Assembly: GCA_035535015.1 (NCBI GenBank)
Contig: DATLQU010000022.1
Coordinates: 1-64,000 of the forward strand
Length of the DNA stretch: 64,000 nucleotides
Direction of reading: 5' to 3'
Source of the DNA: Palsa-661 sp035535015
GTDB lineage: Bacteria; Actinomycetota; Acidimicrobiia; Acidimicrobiales; UBA8190
Shown: positions 34,631-42,266 of the stretch, piece by piece
Position numbering within the stretch: the stretch's first letter is position 1
Layout: each line of letters opens with the position of its first letter
Made by a program: the position numbers and the translations under genes
The notes under the pieces: model-generated
Told to the model about the DNA's origin: nothing
Database searches by the model: none
Seen by the model: the letters and a program-made list of their open reading frames with translations, nothing else

Positions 34631-36031
34631 ATGGCGCTGCCCCAATCGTCAGCGTCAGAAGGTCGGGAAGGATCGACGGCGTCACACACACAAAGCCGGG
34701 TGGCCACGCTCTTGGAACACGAGGCCCGGATCGTCGGCATCAAGGACTTTTCGACCCCGAGTCTCGAGGCGGTGGACCGCCGCCGTTCGCAGTTGTGGAC
34801 CGTGGCATTCGCCGGACTGGCGTCACTGGCCGCCGCCGTAGGTCTCCTCACGTCGGCCGGAGGGCACCACCTCGGTTTTGCCAACCGTCTCGGCTTCCGT
34901 ATCGGCACCGTTGTGCTCGTCGTGGCCATGGCCGGCTACGTCATGGAGAAGGAGCGTCACCTTCGCCGGCTATCCACGCTGCTGGTCAACGAACGGGTAC
35001 TCGGAGCTGCATTGTCGAACCGCCTGAAAGAGCTGGCTGTTCTCTACGAGGCTGGCAAGGCGCTCAACTCGGTGCTCGTCATCGACGAGGTGCTGCAACT
35101 CATCTTGTCGAGTGCCTTCGAGCTTCTGGAGGCGTCAAGCGGTTGCATCATGCTGCTCGAGGGCCCGAACAACCTGGTTGTGGCCTGCCGTGCCGGGGAA
35201 AATGCCGCTGACGGGGATTGCCTGGAGTTGGGCGACGGTATCGCCACCCGGGTGGTCCGGGACCGGGAACCTCTCCTCATACAGGGAACACTCTGCGAAG
35301 ACGGCCCTCCCGGTGCCGAGAGTGCCGTTTGCGTCCCGCTCGTCCATCGTGGGGACGCCCTCGGCGTTCTCATCTTGAAAGGTGCGGCCGAGCACGTCTA
35401 CAGCGAGCACGATCTTCGTGCCGTCGCTCTCTTCGCCGAACACGCCGCCATCGCGGTCGCCAATGCCCGGCTCTACGAGGCGGAACGGGCATTGAGCGTT
35501 CAACTGTCGCATCAGGTCGTCCACGACCCCCTGACGGGGGTGGCCAACCGGGTCCTTGTCGTCGATCGAATGGTTCACGCGCTGGCCCGGGTGCGGCGGG
35601 CCGAATGTTCCATGGGCGTTCTGTTCGTCGACCTTGACGACTTCAAGCTGGTGAACGACGAGATGGGCCACGGAGTCGGTGACCTGGTGCTCACCGCCGT
35701 CGCCCAGCGTCTGGGAGTGTGCGTCAGACCGTCAGACACCGTGGGCCGCTTCGGTGGTGACGAATTCATCGTCGTCTGCGAGGACCTCCGCGACGACGGC
35801 GGTGCCATGGAGGTGGCCCGAAGGGTGCTCAGGGCGTTCGAGACCCCCTTCTCGACCCCGTACGGCAACCGGATGCTGTCGGCCAGTATCGGAGTGGGTG
35901 TCTGTGGCCGGGACAATCCCATGGAAGCCGACGACCTCATCCGGGAGGCTGATCGGGCCATGTACCGGGCCAAGGTGGAGGGCAAGGCGAGGATCGTGAC
36001 CGCCTTCGAACCCGCCTGGCGGCCCCTTTGA
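34631..36031 (+). CDS. Membrane GAF-GGDEF diguanylate cyclase
   Basis: 466 residues from ATG 34631; the frame is open further back without a convincing start. Two transmembrane helices (~55-75 and ~90-110) with a short outside loop, a helix, a GAF domain (~145-290; ELAVLYEAGKALNSVLVIDE ... LFAEHAAIAVANARLYEAER), then a GGDEF domain (~305-460) with NRVLVVDRM, FVDLDDFKLVNDEMGHGVGD and the intact GGDEF active site. RPSDTVGRF before it supplies the RxxD inhibitory site. It should make cyclic-di-GMP under GAF control and be product-inhibited. An EAL phosphodiesterase is encoded 3 kb away. Confidence 0.92.
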   Translation: MALPQSSASEGREGSTASHTQSRVATLLEHEARIVGIKDFSTPSLEAVDRRRSQLWTVAFAGLASLAAAVGLLTSAGGHHLGFANRLGFRIGTVVLVVAMAGYVMEKERHLRRLSTLLVNERVLGAALSNRLKELAVLYEAGKALNSVLVIDEVLQLILSSAFELLEASSGCIMLLEGPNNLVVACRAGENAADGDCLELGDGIATRVVRDREPLLIQGTLCEDGPPGAESAVCVPLVHRGDALGVLILKGAAEHVYSEHDLRAVALFAEHAAIAVANARLYEAERALSVQLSHQVVHDPLTGVANRVLVVDRMVHALARVRRAECSMGVLFVDLDDFKLVNDEMGHGVGDLVLTAVAQRLGVCVRPSDTVGRFGGDEFIVVCEDLRDDGGAMEVARRVLRAFETPFSTPYGNRMLSASIGVGVCGRDNPMEADDLIREADRAMYRAKVEGKARIVTAFEPAWRPL

Positions 36032-36333
36032 GCCCGAGCGCCATTGGGTTCTCGACCCGGCCGGCCCCGCCCTGGACGCCGGGGTCAGCGATCGGCCGGG
36101 CTCAGCCCGGATCGCGTCCGCCGTGCTCGGCGCCGGACCCCACCACTGCCTGACTGACTCCCGCCCTAAGGCGCCAAAAGGGCCTAACAAAAGTCCCTCA
36201 GCGTGATTTGTTAGGCACGTTCTGTCATAAGCCAGTCAATTTTGACGAAGAGTTCTGCTGTTGGACCTCTGTAAACTGTCCCAACACAGAAGTCCGCGGC
36301 TTTTGTCACTGAAGGCAACGAGGGAAGCACCCG
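36032..36333. other. Intergenic stretch with a stem-loop
   Basis: About 300 bases, noticeably richer in A/T after 36180 than its surroundings. It contains the inverted repeat at 36182-36216 and, just before 36334, the ribosome site GAGGGA of the following gene. Confidence 0.45.
36182..36216. terminator. Stem-loop GCCTAACAAA-N15-TTTGTTAGGC
   Basis: Perfect 10-bp arms and a 15-base loop, about 150 bases after the cyclase gene. No T-run follows on either strand, so it may be a terminator or an operator. Confidence 0.4.
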
Positions 36334-36813
36334 ATGCGTCGCTTACACCCATTTTGTCGATTCTCGTTGGGAGCCCTGGCTCTCACGGTGTCGGTTGCCA
36401 CCGTGACGGCCTCGGGTCCGGCCGGGGCGATCGGCGGGGTCGTGACCTGCGGCACGGTGAGCGGGAACCGGCTGAGCCCTGCGGAATTGTTCAATTGTTC
36501 GGATGAGGCCGGGACCGGGGGAAACGGGTCGATCCAGCCCAGCGGGGCATTCTCGGGCACCCACCTGGCCACCGTCTACTGGAGTGGCGTCACCACCGAT
36601 CAGCCCTTCACGACCGTTATCCACGTCACGACGCATGTCGTGAAGAAGAAGAAGACTCCGTGCCCGGCGACCACGACGGAATTGAAGGTGTCAGGGCGTG
36701 TTCGTTCGGACACGAGCGGAGTGGTTTCAGTGGGCGGGCGGGTGTCGGGCATCCTGTGCGAGACATCGAATGGGAGTTTCGCCCTGCTCTCCGGAAGCAC
36801 CTTCACCCTCTGA
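36334..36813 (+). CDS. Small secreted protein of unknown function
   Basis: 159 residues from ATG 36334 with GAGGGA upstream. A clear signal peptide (FSLGALALTVSVATVTASGPAGA) with a probable AxA cleavage site near residue 32. The mature part is beta-rich, has four to five cysteines (VTCGT, FNCSD, TPCPA, ILCET), a basic KKKK stretch and ends SFALLSGSTFTL. I do not recognise the family. It ends just before the IS21 remnant. Confidence 0.75.
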   Translation: MRRLHPFCRFSLGALALTVSVATVTASGPAGAIGGVVTCGTVSGNRLSPAELFNCSDEAGTGGNGSIQPSGAFSGTHLATVYWSGVTTDQPFTTVIHVTTHVVKKKKTPCPATTTELKVSGRVRSDTSGVVSVGGRVSGILCETSNGSFALLSGSTFTL

Positions 36814-36839
36814 GGAGGTCTTTCCTCCAGCCCTGACGT

Positions 36840-37456
36840 CGGGCTCACGGGCCGGGAACGCTCGGCGCTGGCCACACGGCGCAAGGCGGCCGCCTTCCCC
36901 ACGGGGAAGACCTTCGACGCCTGGGAACCGAAGTCGTCCTCCATCCCCGCACCCACCCAATCGTCTCTGCGCACTTTGGAGTGGGTGAAGCGGCGCGAGA
37001 ACCTGGGGGTGTGCGGGCCGTCGGGGACGGGCAAGACCTTCTTCTTGGAGGCACTTGGCCAGACCGCCGTCGAAGCCGGCATGAAGGTGGCCCGGTTCAC
37101 CTTGGAGGACCTCGGTGCTCTCGTGCGCCGACACCGCGTCGACGACTCCGTGACCAAGGCGGTCAGCCGGATCCTCGGTTCGGAGTTGATCGTGGTTGAT
37201 TGACATTGGCCTGTTGCCGGTGTCGTCCGACGCCGCTGAAGGCCTCTACCGGCTCGTCGACGCCGCCTATGAGAAGCGCTCGGTGGCCGTGTCGTCCAAC
37301 CTGCACCCGGCCGGGTTCGACGAGATCATGCCCAAGACCCTGGCCACGGCCACGGCCGACCGGCTCCTGCACCACGCCCATCTGTGCGAGACGGGTGGCG
37401 AGAGCGTGCGGCTCCAGCAGGCCACGGCCGGGAAGGGGGTGACGCCACTGAGTTGA
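36840..37456 (+). pseudogene. istB: IstB-type AAA+ helper of IS21, truncated and frameshifted
   Basis: ALATRRKAAAFPTGKTFDAW is the start of the IstB-like region, followed by RRENLGVCGPSGTGKTFFLE (Walker A), EDLGALVRRHRVDDSVTKAV and SELIVVD. At ~37197 one extra T shifts the frame; the rest reads DIGLLPVSSDAAEGLYRLVD, SNLHPAGFDEIMPKTLATAT, ADRLLHHAHLCETGG. Walker B (VVDDIG) spans the break. The N-terminal domain is incomplete. IstB loads the IstA transposase on target DNA; with istA absent this copy is dead. Confidence 0.8.
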
Positions 37457-37557
37457 TCACGCTGGGTGAACCCGATGGCCGCCACTGGGGAATTCTCATG
37501 GCCGCCAGTGGGGAGTTTTCGTGTCCACCTCCGGGGAGAACTGAATGGCCGTTGACA
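36840..37557 (+). mobile_element. IS21-family remnant, right half only
   Basis: Contains the istB-type gene fragment and, after it, the right end of the element: two copies of the block TGGCCGCCA(C/G)TGGGGA (from ~37480 and ~37499) and the terminus GGCCGTTGACA (37547-37557), whose inverse TGTCAACGGCC is a typical IS21 tip. istA and the left end are missing. The next base pair after TTGACA begins coding sequence of a phospholipase C gene, so the right junction is sharp. The left limit is not defined; 36840 marks where istB-like sense begins. Confidence 0.75.
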
Positions 37558-38930
37558 AACCGTTCGTTCGATCACTATTTCGGCACGTTCCCGGGTGTGC
37601 GTGGCTTCGATGACCACCCCTCCGGCGACGTCAAGAACTTTTCGCAGGCCTGGCCGGCCAATTCGTCGGTCAGCCCGGCCGGGAAGCTCCTGCCGTTTCG
37701 TCTCGATACGGCACGGACGCTTGCCGAGTGCACATTCGACCTGTCCCATGCCTGGACGGCTCAACACCAATGTTGGAACCACGGCAAGATGGACGCCTTC
37801 GTGACTACCCATACGTCACCGCAGTACGAAGGTCCGGTGAACGGCGTCATCACCATGGGCTATTACACGCGTGACGACCTGCCCTTCTACTACGCGTTGG
37901 CCGACGCATTCACCCTCTGTGACGGCTATCACTGCTCTGTGCTCGGGCCCACCCACCCGAACCGGGCTTTCTGGATGTCGGGCACGAACGATCCGGAGGG
38001 CAAGGCCGGGGGTCCGGTGCTCATTACGGACGGCTCTGCTTCGGTGAAGTTCAGCCTCTCTTGGCAGACAATGCCCGAACGTCTCGAAGAAAAGGGCATT
38101 TCCTGGAAGACGTACAATCCTCCCGGCTCGGAATACCTTCCGTCGAGCAATACCGGGACCGAGGTTTCGAACAACATCCTGATGCATTTCAAGCAGTACT
38201 CGGATCCTTCCTCCTCGCTCTATAAGAAGGCCTTTCTCTCCACGTTCCCGGACGACTTCGCCAAGGACGTGGCCGGCGGCACCCTTCCTCAGGTCTCGTG
38301 GATCGTCGCTCCGACGGTGCCCAAGGATCACAGTGAGCATCCACCGGCGCCCCCCTCTTTGGGGGAGTGGTTCACTCACCAGGTACTGAGCACGTTGATC
38401 TCGAATCCCAAGGTCTGGGCCAAGACGGTGTTCTTTGTGTCTTACGACGAGAACGACGGCTTCTTTGATCATGTGGCCCTACCGACAGCTCCACCGGGAA
38501 CGCCAGGCGAGTACCTGACTGTCGACCCCCTACCGCCGACGGCAGGGGGCGTGGTCGGACCCATCGGCCTGGGCTTCCGTGTTCCTCTGCTCGTCCTGTC
38601 GCCGTTCAGCCGGGGAGGCTATGTCGCCTCCGAGACGTTCGATCACACCTCGCAGCTGCACTTCCTCGAGACCCGCTTCGGTGACGAGGTGCCGAACCTC
38701 TCGAAATGGACGCCAGACCACAGGTGATCTCACATCCACTCTCCGGCTGGCGTCGAGCGAAACGTCGATGCCCGACCTTCCCCCCACCTCGGAGGACGAT
38801 CCGCGAGTGGCGAGCGAATGCCAGCCCCCACAATTGCTGGAGTTGGATGTCCCCCATCCCCCGACCTGGTGCCGACGTCACAGGCGATGCCGAGCCAGGA
38901 AGCGAGTAAGGCCCGTCGGGGGAAAACGGT
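37558..38930 (+). pseudogene. Phospholipase C (phosphoesterase family), 5' cut by IS21 and frameshifted
   Basis: Sense begins immediately after the IS21 tip with NRSFDHYFGTFPGVRGFDDH, the conserved second block of bacterial acid-phosphatase-like phospholipases C. The expected N-terminal part (signal and the IEHVVVLMMEN-type opening) is missing. Downstream blocks are in order: YYTRDDLPFYYALADAFTLC, GPTHPNRAFWMSGT, GISWKTYNPPG, WIVAPTVPKDHSEHPPAP, VFFVSYDENDGFFDHV, GFRVPLLVLSPFSRGGYV, FDHTSQLHFLETRFG. Near 38700 the sense moves frame (TTGDLTSTLRLASSETSMPD, LLELDVPHPP), and near 38870 it moves back (AMPSQEASKARRG). Inactive. Confidence 0.85.
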
Positions 38931-38972
38931 CTGAGATCAGGTCGAAGACGACGGTCTGCGGTACCTCTCTCG

Positions 38973-40097
38973 TCAACGGATTCGGGCGATCTCTGCCTGT
39001 TCTTCGAGCTCTTCCAGTGATGGAAGTTCCGGTGTGAGTATGGCGCCCGATCGGAGCAACCGGCTCTGGCGACCGGGAGAGGGGATCGCTCCCGGTTGGG
39101 ACAGTTGGCGTGGAAGCACCGACATCTGCGCCGGTCTTCCGAGGTAGTAGCCCTGGCCGTAGTGGCAGCCGAGACCCTGCAGAGTGCTCAGCTCACTCGG
39201 GGTCTCGATTCCTTCGGCCACGATGGAGGCGTTATAGGCGTCGAGACCGAAGGCAAGCATGGCCGAGCCCAGGGCCCGGCGCGCCGGATCGGTATCGATG
39301 CCCCGGGTCAAGGCGATGTCGAGCTTGATGATGTCGGGGCGGAGGTTAAGGATGTGCCGAAAGCTCGAGAAGCCGGCGCCGGCGTCATCGACGGCGAGTC
39401 GGAGGCCATTGGAGCGCATTTCGGCGATGGCCTCGGCCAGGAGATGGTAGTCGTCGACCCCTGTGTGTTCGGTGAGCTCCAGAACCACCCGTTCGGCGGG
39501 GATCTCGGCCAAAGCCGCCCGGAATTCGGCCGACACGATGGTCGCCGGCGACGCGTTGATCGACAGGTAGAGCCCCGCTGGCAATTTGACGAGTTGTTCG
39601 AGAGCAGAACGCAGAGCCGATACTTCGAGTTCTGTACCGAGGCCGAGCTCGGCCGCCTCGGCGAACCACAGGTCAGGCGTCCGGAAGGGAGGAGCGGTGA
39701 AGCGAGCCAGCGCTTCAGCGCCCACGGTCGCCCCGGTCCGCAGGTCGACGATGGGCTGGTAAACCGTTTGCATCGAGCGGTCGGCCAGGGTGATCCGGAC
39801 GAACTTTTCCCGACGGTGGGCGATTTGCTCATTTTGCTGGTCGAGCACACCGTTCGGGACTTCGATCGGGTGGGGTTGGAGAAGAACAGCCCCATGCCCA
39901 ACCGCAGGCGCGGTGGTCGGGGCCGGGAGCGATGCTCCTGCCCCTGCCCTGCGCTTCTTGGCCGACCGTGACGACTTGCCCGCCCGCCCAATGAAGATGT
40001 CTCCAGAGCGTGTCGGTGCCACCGAATAGCTCGGGACCGTTGGCCGGGACACGAGCGGGGACGAGCGTCGTCGCTCGTACTGTTGGCGGAGTGTCAC
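38973..40097 (-). CDS. EAL-domain cyclic-di-GMP phosphodiesterase
   Basis: Up to 374 residues from GTG 40097; the first ~95 residues are low-complexity and the true start may be internal. The EAL domain (~100-340) has QPIVDLRTGATVGAEALARF with the EAL metal/base site, the Asn in SINASP, Glu in VVLELTEHT, Asp-Asp in VDDAGAGFSS, Lys in DIIKLD, Glu in VAEGIE and Gln in YGQGYYLGRP. All catalytic positions are kept, so it should cleave cyclic-di-GMP to pGpG. It has no membrane helix or sensory domain. Pairs functionally with the GGDEF cyclase ending at 36031. Confidence 0.9.
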   Translation of the reverse strand: MTLRQQYERRRSSPLVSRPTVPSYSVAPTRSGDIFIGRAGKSSRSAKKRRAGAGASLPAPTTAPAVGHGAVLLQPHPIEVPNGVLDQQNEQIAHRREKFVRITLADRSMQTVYQPIVDLRTGATVGAEALARFTAPPFRTPDLWFAEAAELGLGTELEVSALRSALEQLVKLPAGLYLSINASPATIVSAEFRAALAEIPAERVVLELTEHTGVDDYHLLAEAIAEMRSNGLRLAVDDAGAGFSSFRHILNLRPDIIKLDIALTRGIDTDPARRALGSAMLAFGLDAYNASIVAEGIETPSELSTLQGLGCHYGQGYYLGRPAQMSVLPRQLSQPGAIPSPGRQSRLLRSGAILTPELPSLEELEEQAEIARIR

Positions 40098-40371
40098 ATT
40101 TCAGGTGTCGTCATGAACGGCTCGGTGCTTGAGGTGCCCCCGGTCGCCGTGCCTGGCTCCGCTCTCCTTCGGTCCCGAAGAGCCCTTTGACCAGCTCAGG
40201 CCGACGTTACCTTCCTCGATCAGGACCGGGGCCCCTGAGAAGTCACCCTTCGGCCGGCCCAGCCTCCGAGTGCCTCTATCCATGCAGTTAACAGAGCTGT
40301 CATCGCCGTGACCCCTGCCGTTCATGTCCGCTCCGTACGCTGCAAGAGTGGGTAACGAAAGGAGCTTGGCC

Positions 40372-40458
40372 ATGGTCGCGACACGCAATGCGCTTCGGAA
40401 GCTCGGCATCTCGGTGGCGATCGCTCGGTGGGCGTTGCAGGCCAAACGTCCTGATTAA
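40372..40458 (+). CDS. 28-residue basic ORF next to the ATP-grasp/alpha-E genes
   Basis: ATG 40372 is preceded by AAAGGAG with an eight-base spacing, the best ribosome site in this part of the window. The frame reads MVATRNALRKLGISVAIARW, then eight more residues ending KRPD, stop TAA 40456. It is basic and amphipathic and its composition fits the local codon use. It lies ~160 bases before the CP-ATP-grasp gene and a long stem-loop separates them. It could be a real small protein, possibly a peptide substrate of the downstream ligases (speculation), or a chance frame. Confidence 0.45.
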   Translation: MVATRNALRKLGISVAIARWALQAKRPD

Positions 40459-40505
40459 CAACGGCTGGCTTGCCATCTGATCCTCGGAGGCTGGCCAGAG
40501 CTGTT

Positions 40506-40562
40506 GACGAAGGGGCCGGCGACCGGTGTCCTCCCCACCCGATGATCGCCGGCCCCTTCGTC
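40506..40562. terminator. Long stem-loop, 17-bp perfect arms
   Basis: Arms 40506-40522 and 40546-40562 are perfect inverse copies (core GGGGCCGGCGA / TCGCCGGCCCC) around a 23-base loop. No T-run. It could end transcription after the 28-residue ORF, or act as a processing or RNA-stability element that sets the level of the downstream genes relative to the small ORF. Confidence 0.55.
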
Positions 40563-40620
40563 GCGAATACTCGGAGCGTCGAATTCACAGAGGTCGTCCG
40601 AGAAGGGGGTGCAGAGACAG

Positions 40621-42204
40621 ATGGTGGTCGACACGGCATGGCCTCGCTACACACTGGGAACAGGCTACGACGAGATTGTCGGTGCCGATGGGGAGCCGCG
40701 GGCGGTCGCTGAAGCCCTCTGGCAGCATCTGGCCGCCCTCGGGACGGAGGCCCTGGTCGAACGACAGCGGGCGGCCGATCAGGAGATTCGCACCATCGGC
40801 GTGACATTTCGGACATCCGATGGGGACGCCTCGGTCGATCGCCCTTGGCCCTTTGACGTCATTCCCCGGATCGTCGATTCAGCCGAATGGACGAGGTTGC
40901 GGCAAGGACTGGTCCAACGACTGAAGGCACTGAACCTGTTCATCGACGACGTGTACCACGCTCAGCGGTGCATACAGGCCGGAGTCGTGCCAGCCGATGT
41001 GATCGTCGGATCACCGAACTTCCGCCCCGAGTGCGTGGGTGTCGAACCGCCTGGAGGCGTGTGGGCCCATATCTGCGGCAGCGACCTCGTTCGGGGGGAG
41101 GACGGCACCTTCTACGTGCTCGAGGACAACCTGCGGGTCCCGTCCGGGGTGTCGTACCTGCTCGAGAACCGCATGGTGACCAAGCACGTCTTTCCCGAGC
41201 TCTTTCGCTCGTACAGCATCGAGCCCGTCGACCCCTATGTCGGCCGCCTCGGCGAGCTGCTGTCGTCGTTGGCGCCCGGTCTTCGGGAACCGACGATCGT
41301 CGTCCTGACGCCCGGGGTCCACAACCCGGCCTACTTCGAACACGCGTTCCTGGCCCAACAACTCGGGGTCGAGCTCGTCGAAGGTGATGACCTGGTCGTG
41401 CTCGATGACGACACCGTGCATATGCGGACTGTGGGTGGGCTCCAGCGGGTCGATGTGATCTACCGACGGATCGACGACGTCTTTCTCGATCCGTCGGCAC
41501 TCCGCCGTGACTCGCTCGTCGGTGTGCCGGGGCTCATCCGGGCCTGGCGCGCAGGCACGGTGGCGTTGGTGAACGCGCCGGGAACGGGGGTGGCCGACGA
41601 CAAAGCCGTCTATGCCTTTGTGCCCGAGATCATCCGATTCTTTCTCGGGGAGGAACCCATCCTGCCCAACGTGCCGACCTGGCGGTGCGGCGATCCCGAT
41701 GACCGTCGATTCGTACTCGCCAATTTGGACGCTTTGGTGGTGAAGCCGGCCAACGAGTCGGGCGGCTACGGCATAGTGATCGGGCCGGCCGCCGGCGCGG
41801 CGGCATTGGCTCTGGTGGCCCAAAGAATTGAACAGCACCCGCCCAACTGGGTGGCGCAACCGATGTTGTCGTTGTCCACCATGCCCACGCTGTGCGACGG
41901 AGTCATTTCGCCTCGCCATGTCGACCTGCGGCCGTTCACCCTCTTCGGCCCAGACGGCGCCTATGTGGCGCCCGGAGGACTGACTCGGGTGGCCCGCCAG
42001 GAGGGTTCGCTGATCGTGAACTCCTCTCAGGGAGGGGGGAGTAAAGACACGTGGATCGTCGACCGCGCCCTGCGGGAGGAGAAGCCGACCGTCGTCATCG
42101 AGCCCGGCGAAGAGACCTCCCCTCTGGGTGTGGCTGTCGTGTCGCCTGTCACCGTCGGTGCCGGCGACGAGCCGGGGTCCAACGGGGGGCGGACGCAGCA
42201 GTAG
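40621..42204 (+). CDS. Circularly permuted ATP-grasp protein (type 2)
   Basis: 527 residues from ATG 40621 (GTG 40609 also in frame). The family opens with GTGYDEI...DG..R and continues with FDVIPRIVDSAEWTRLRQGL and QRLKALNLFIDDVY. The ATP-grasp part shows VWAHICGSDLVRGEDGTFYV, LEDNLRVPSGVSYLLENR, VVKPANESGGYGIVIG and QPMLSLSTMPT. Family members (like the N-terminal part of Rv2567) are predicted to join a carboxylate to an amine at ATP cost, usually making or extending peptides. The next gene, 62 bases on, supplies the alpha-E and transglutaminase-like domains that always accompany it. The substrate is unknown. Confidence 0.92.
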   Translation: MVVDTAWPRYTLGTGYDEIVGADGEPRAVAEALWQHLAALGTEALVERQRAADQEIRTIGVTFRTSDGDASVDRPWPFDVIPRIVDSAEWTRLRQGLVQRLKALNLFIDDVYHAQRCIQAGVVPADVIVGSPNFRPECVGVEPPGGVWAHICGSDLVRGEDGTFYVLEDNLRVPSGVSYLLENRMVTKHVFPELFRSYSIEPVDPYVGRLGELLSSLAPGLREPTIVVLTPGVHNPAYFEHAFLAQQLGVELVEGDDLVVLDDDTVHMRTVGGLQRVDVIYRRIDDVFLDPSALRRDSLVGVPGLIRAWRAGTVALVNAPGTGVADDKAVYAFVPEIIRFFLGEEPILPNVPTWRCGDPDDRRFVLANLDALVVKPANESGGYGIVIGPAAGAAALALVAQRIEQHPPNWVAQPMLSLSTMPTLCDGVISPRHVDLRPFTLFGPDGAYVAPGGLTRVARQEGSLIVNSSQGGGSKDTWIVDRALREEKPTVVIEPGEETSPLGVAVVSPVTVGAGDEPGSNGGRTQQ

Positions 42205-42266
42205 GACGTGGCCTGTGTTGCGTGTTGCGGCGCCCGTGATGTCGGACGAGAGAGAAGGGAGGGAAA

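Noticed and set aside
36182..36216. Stem-loop considered as an IS end
   Set aside because: No transposase or matching partner repeat lies at a suitable distance.
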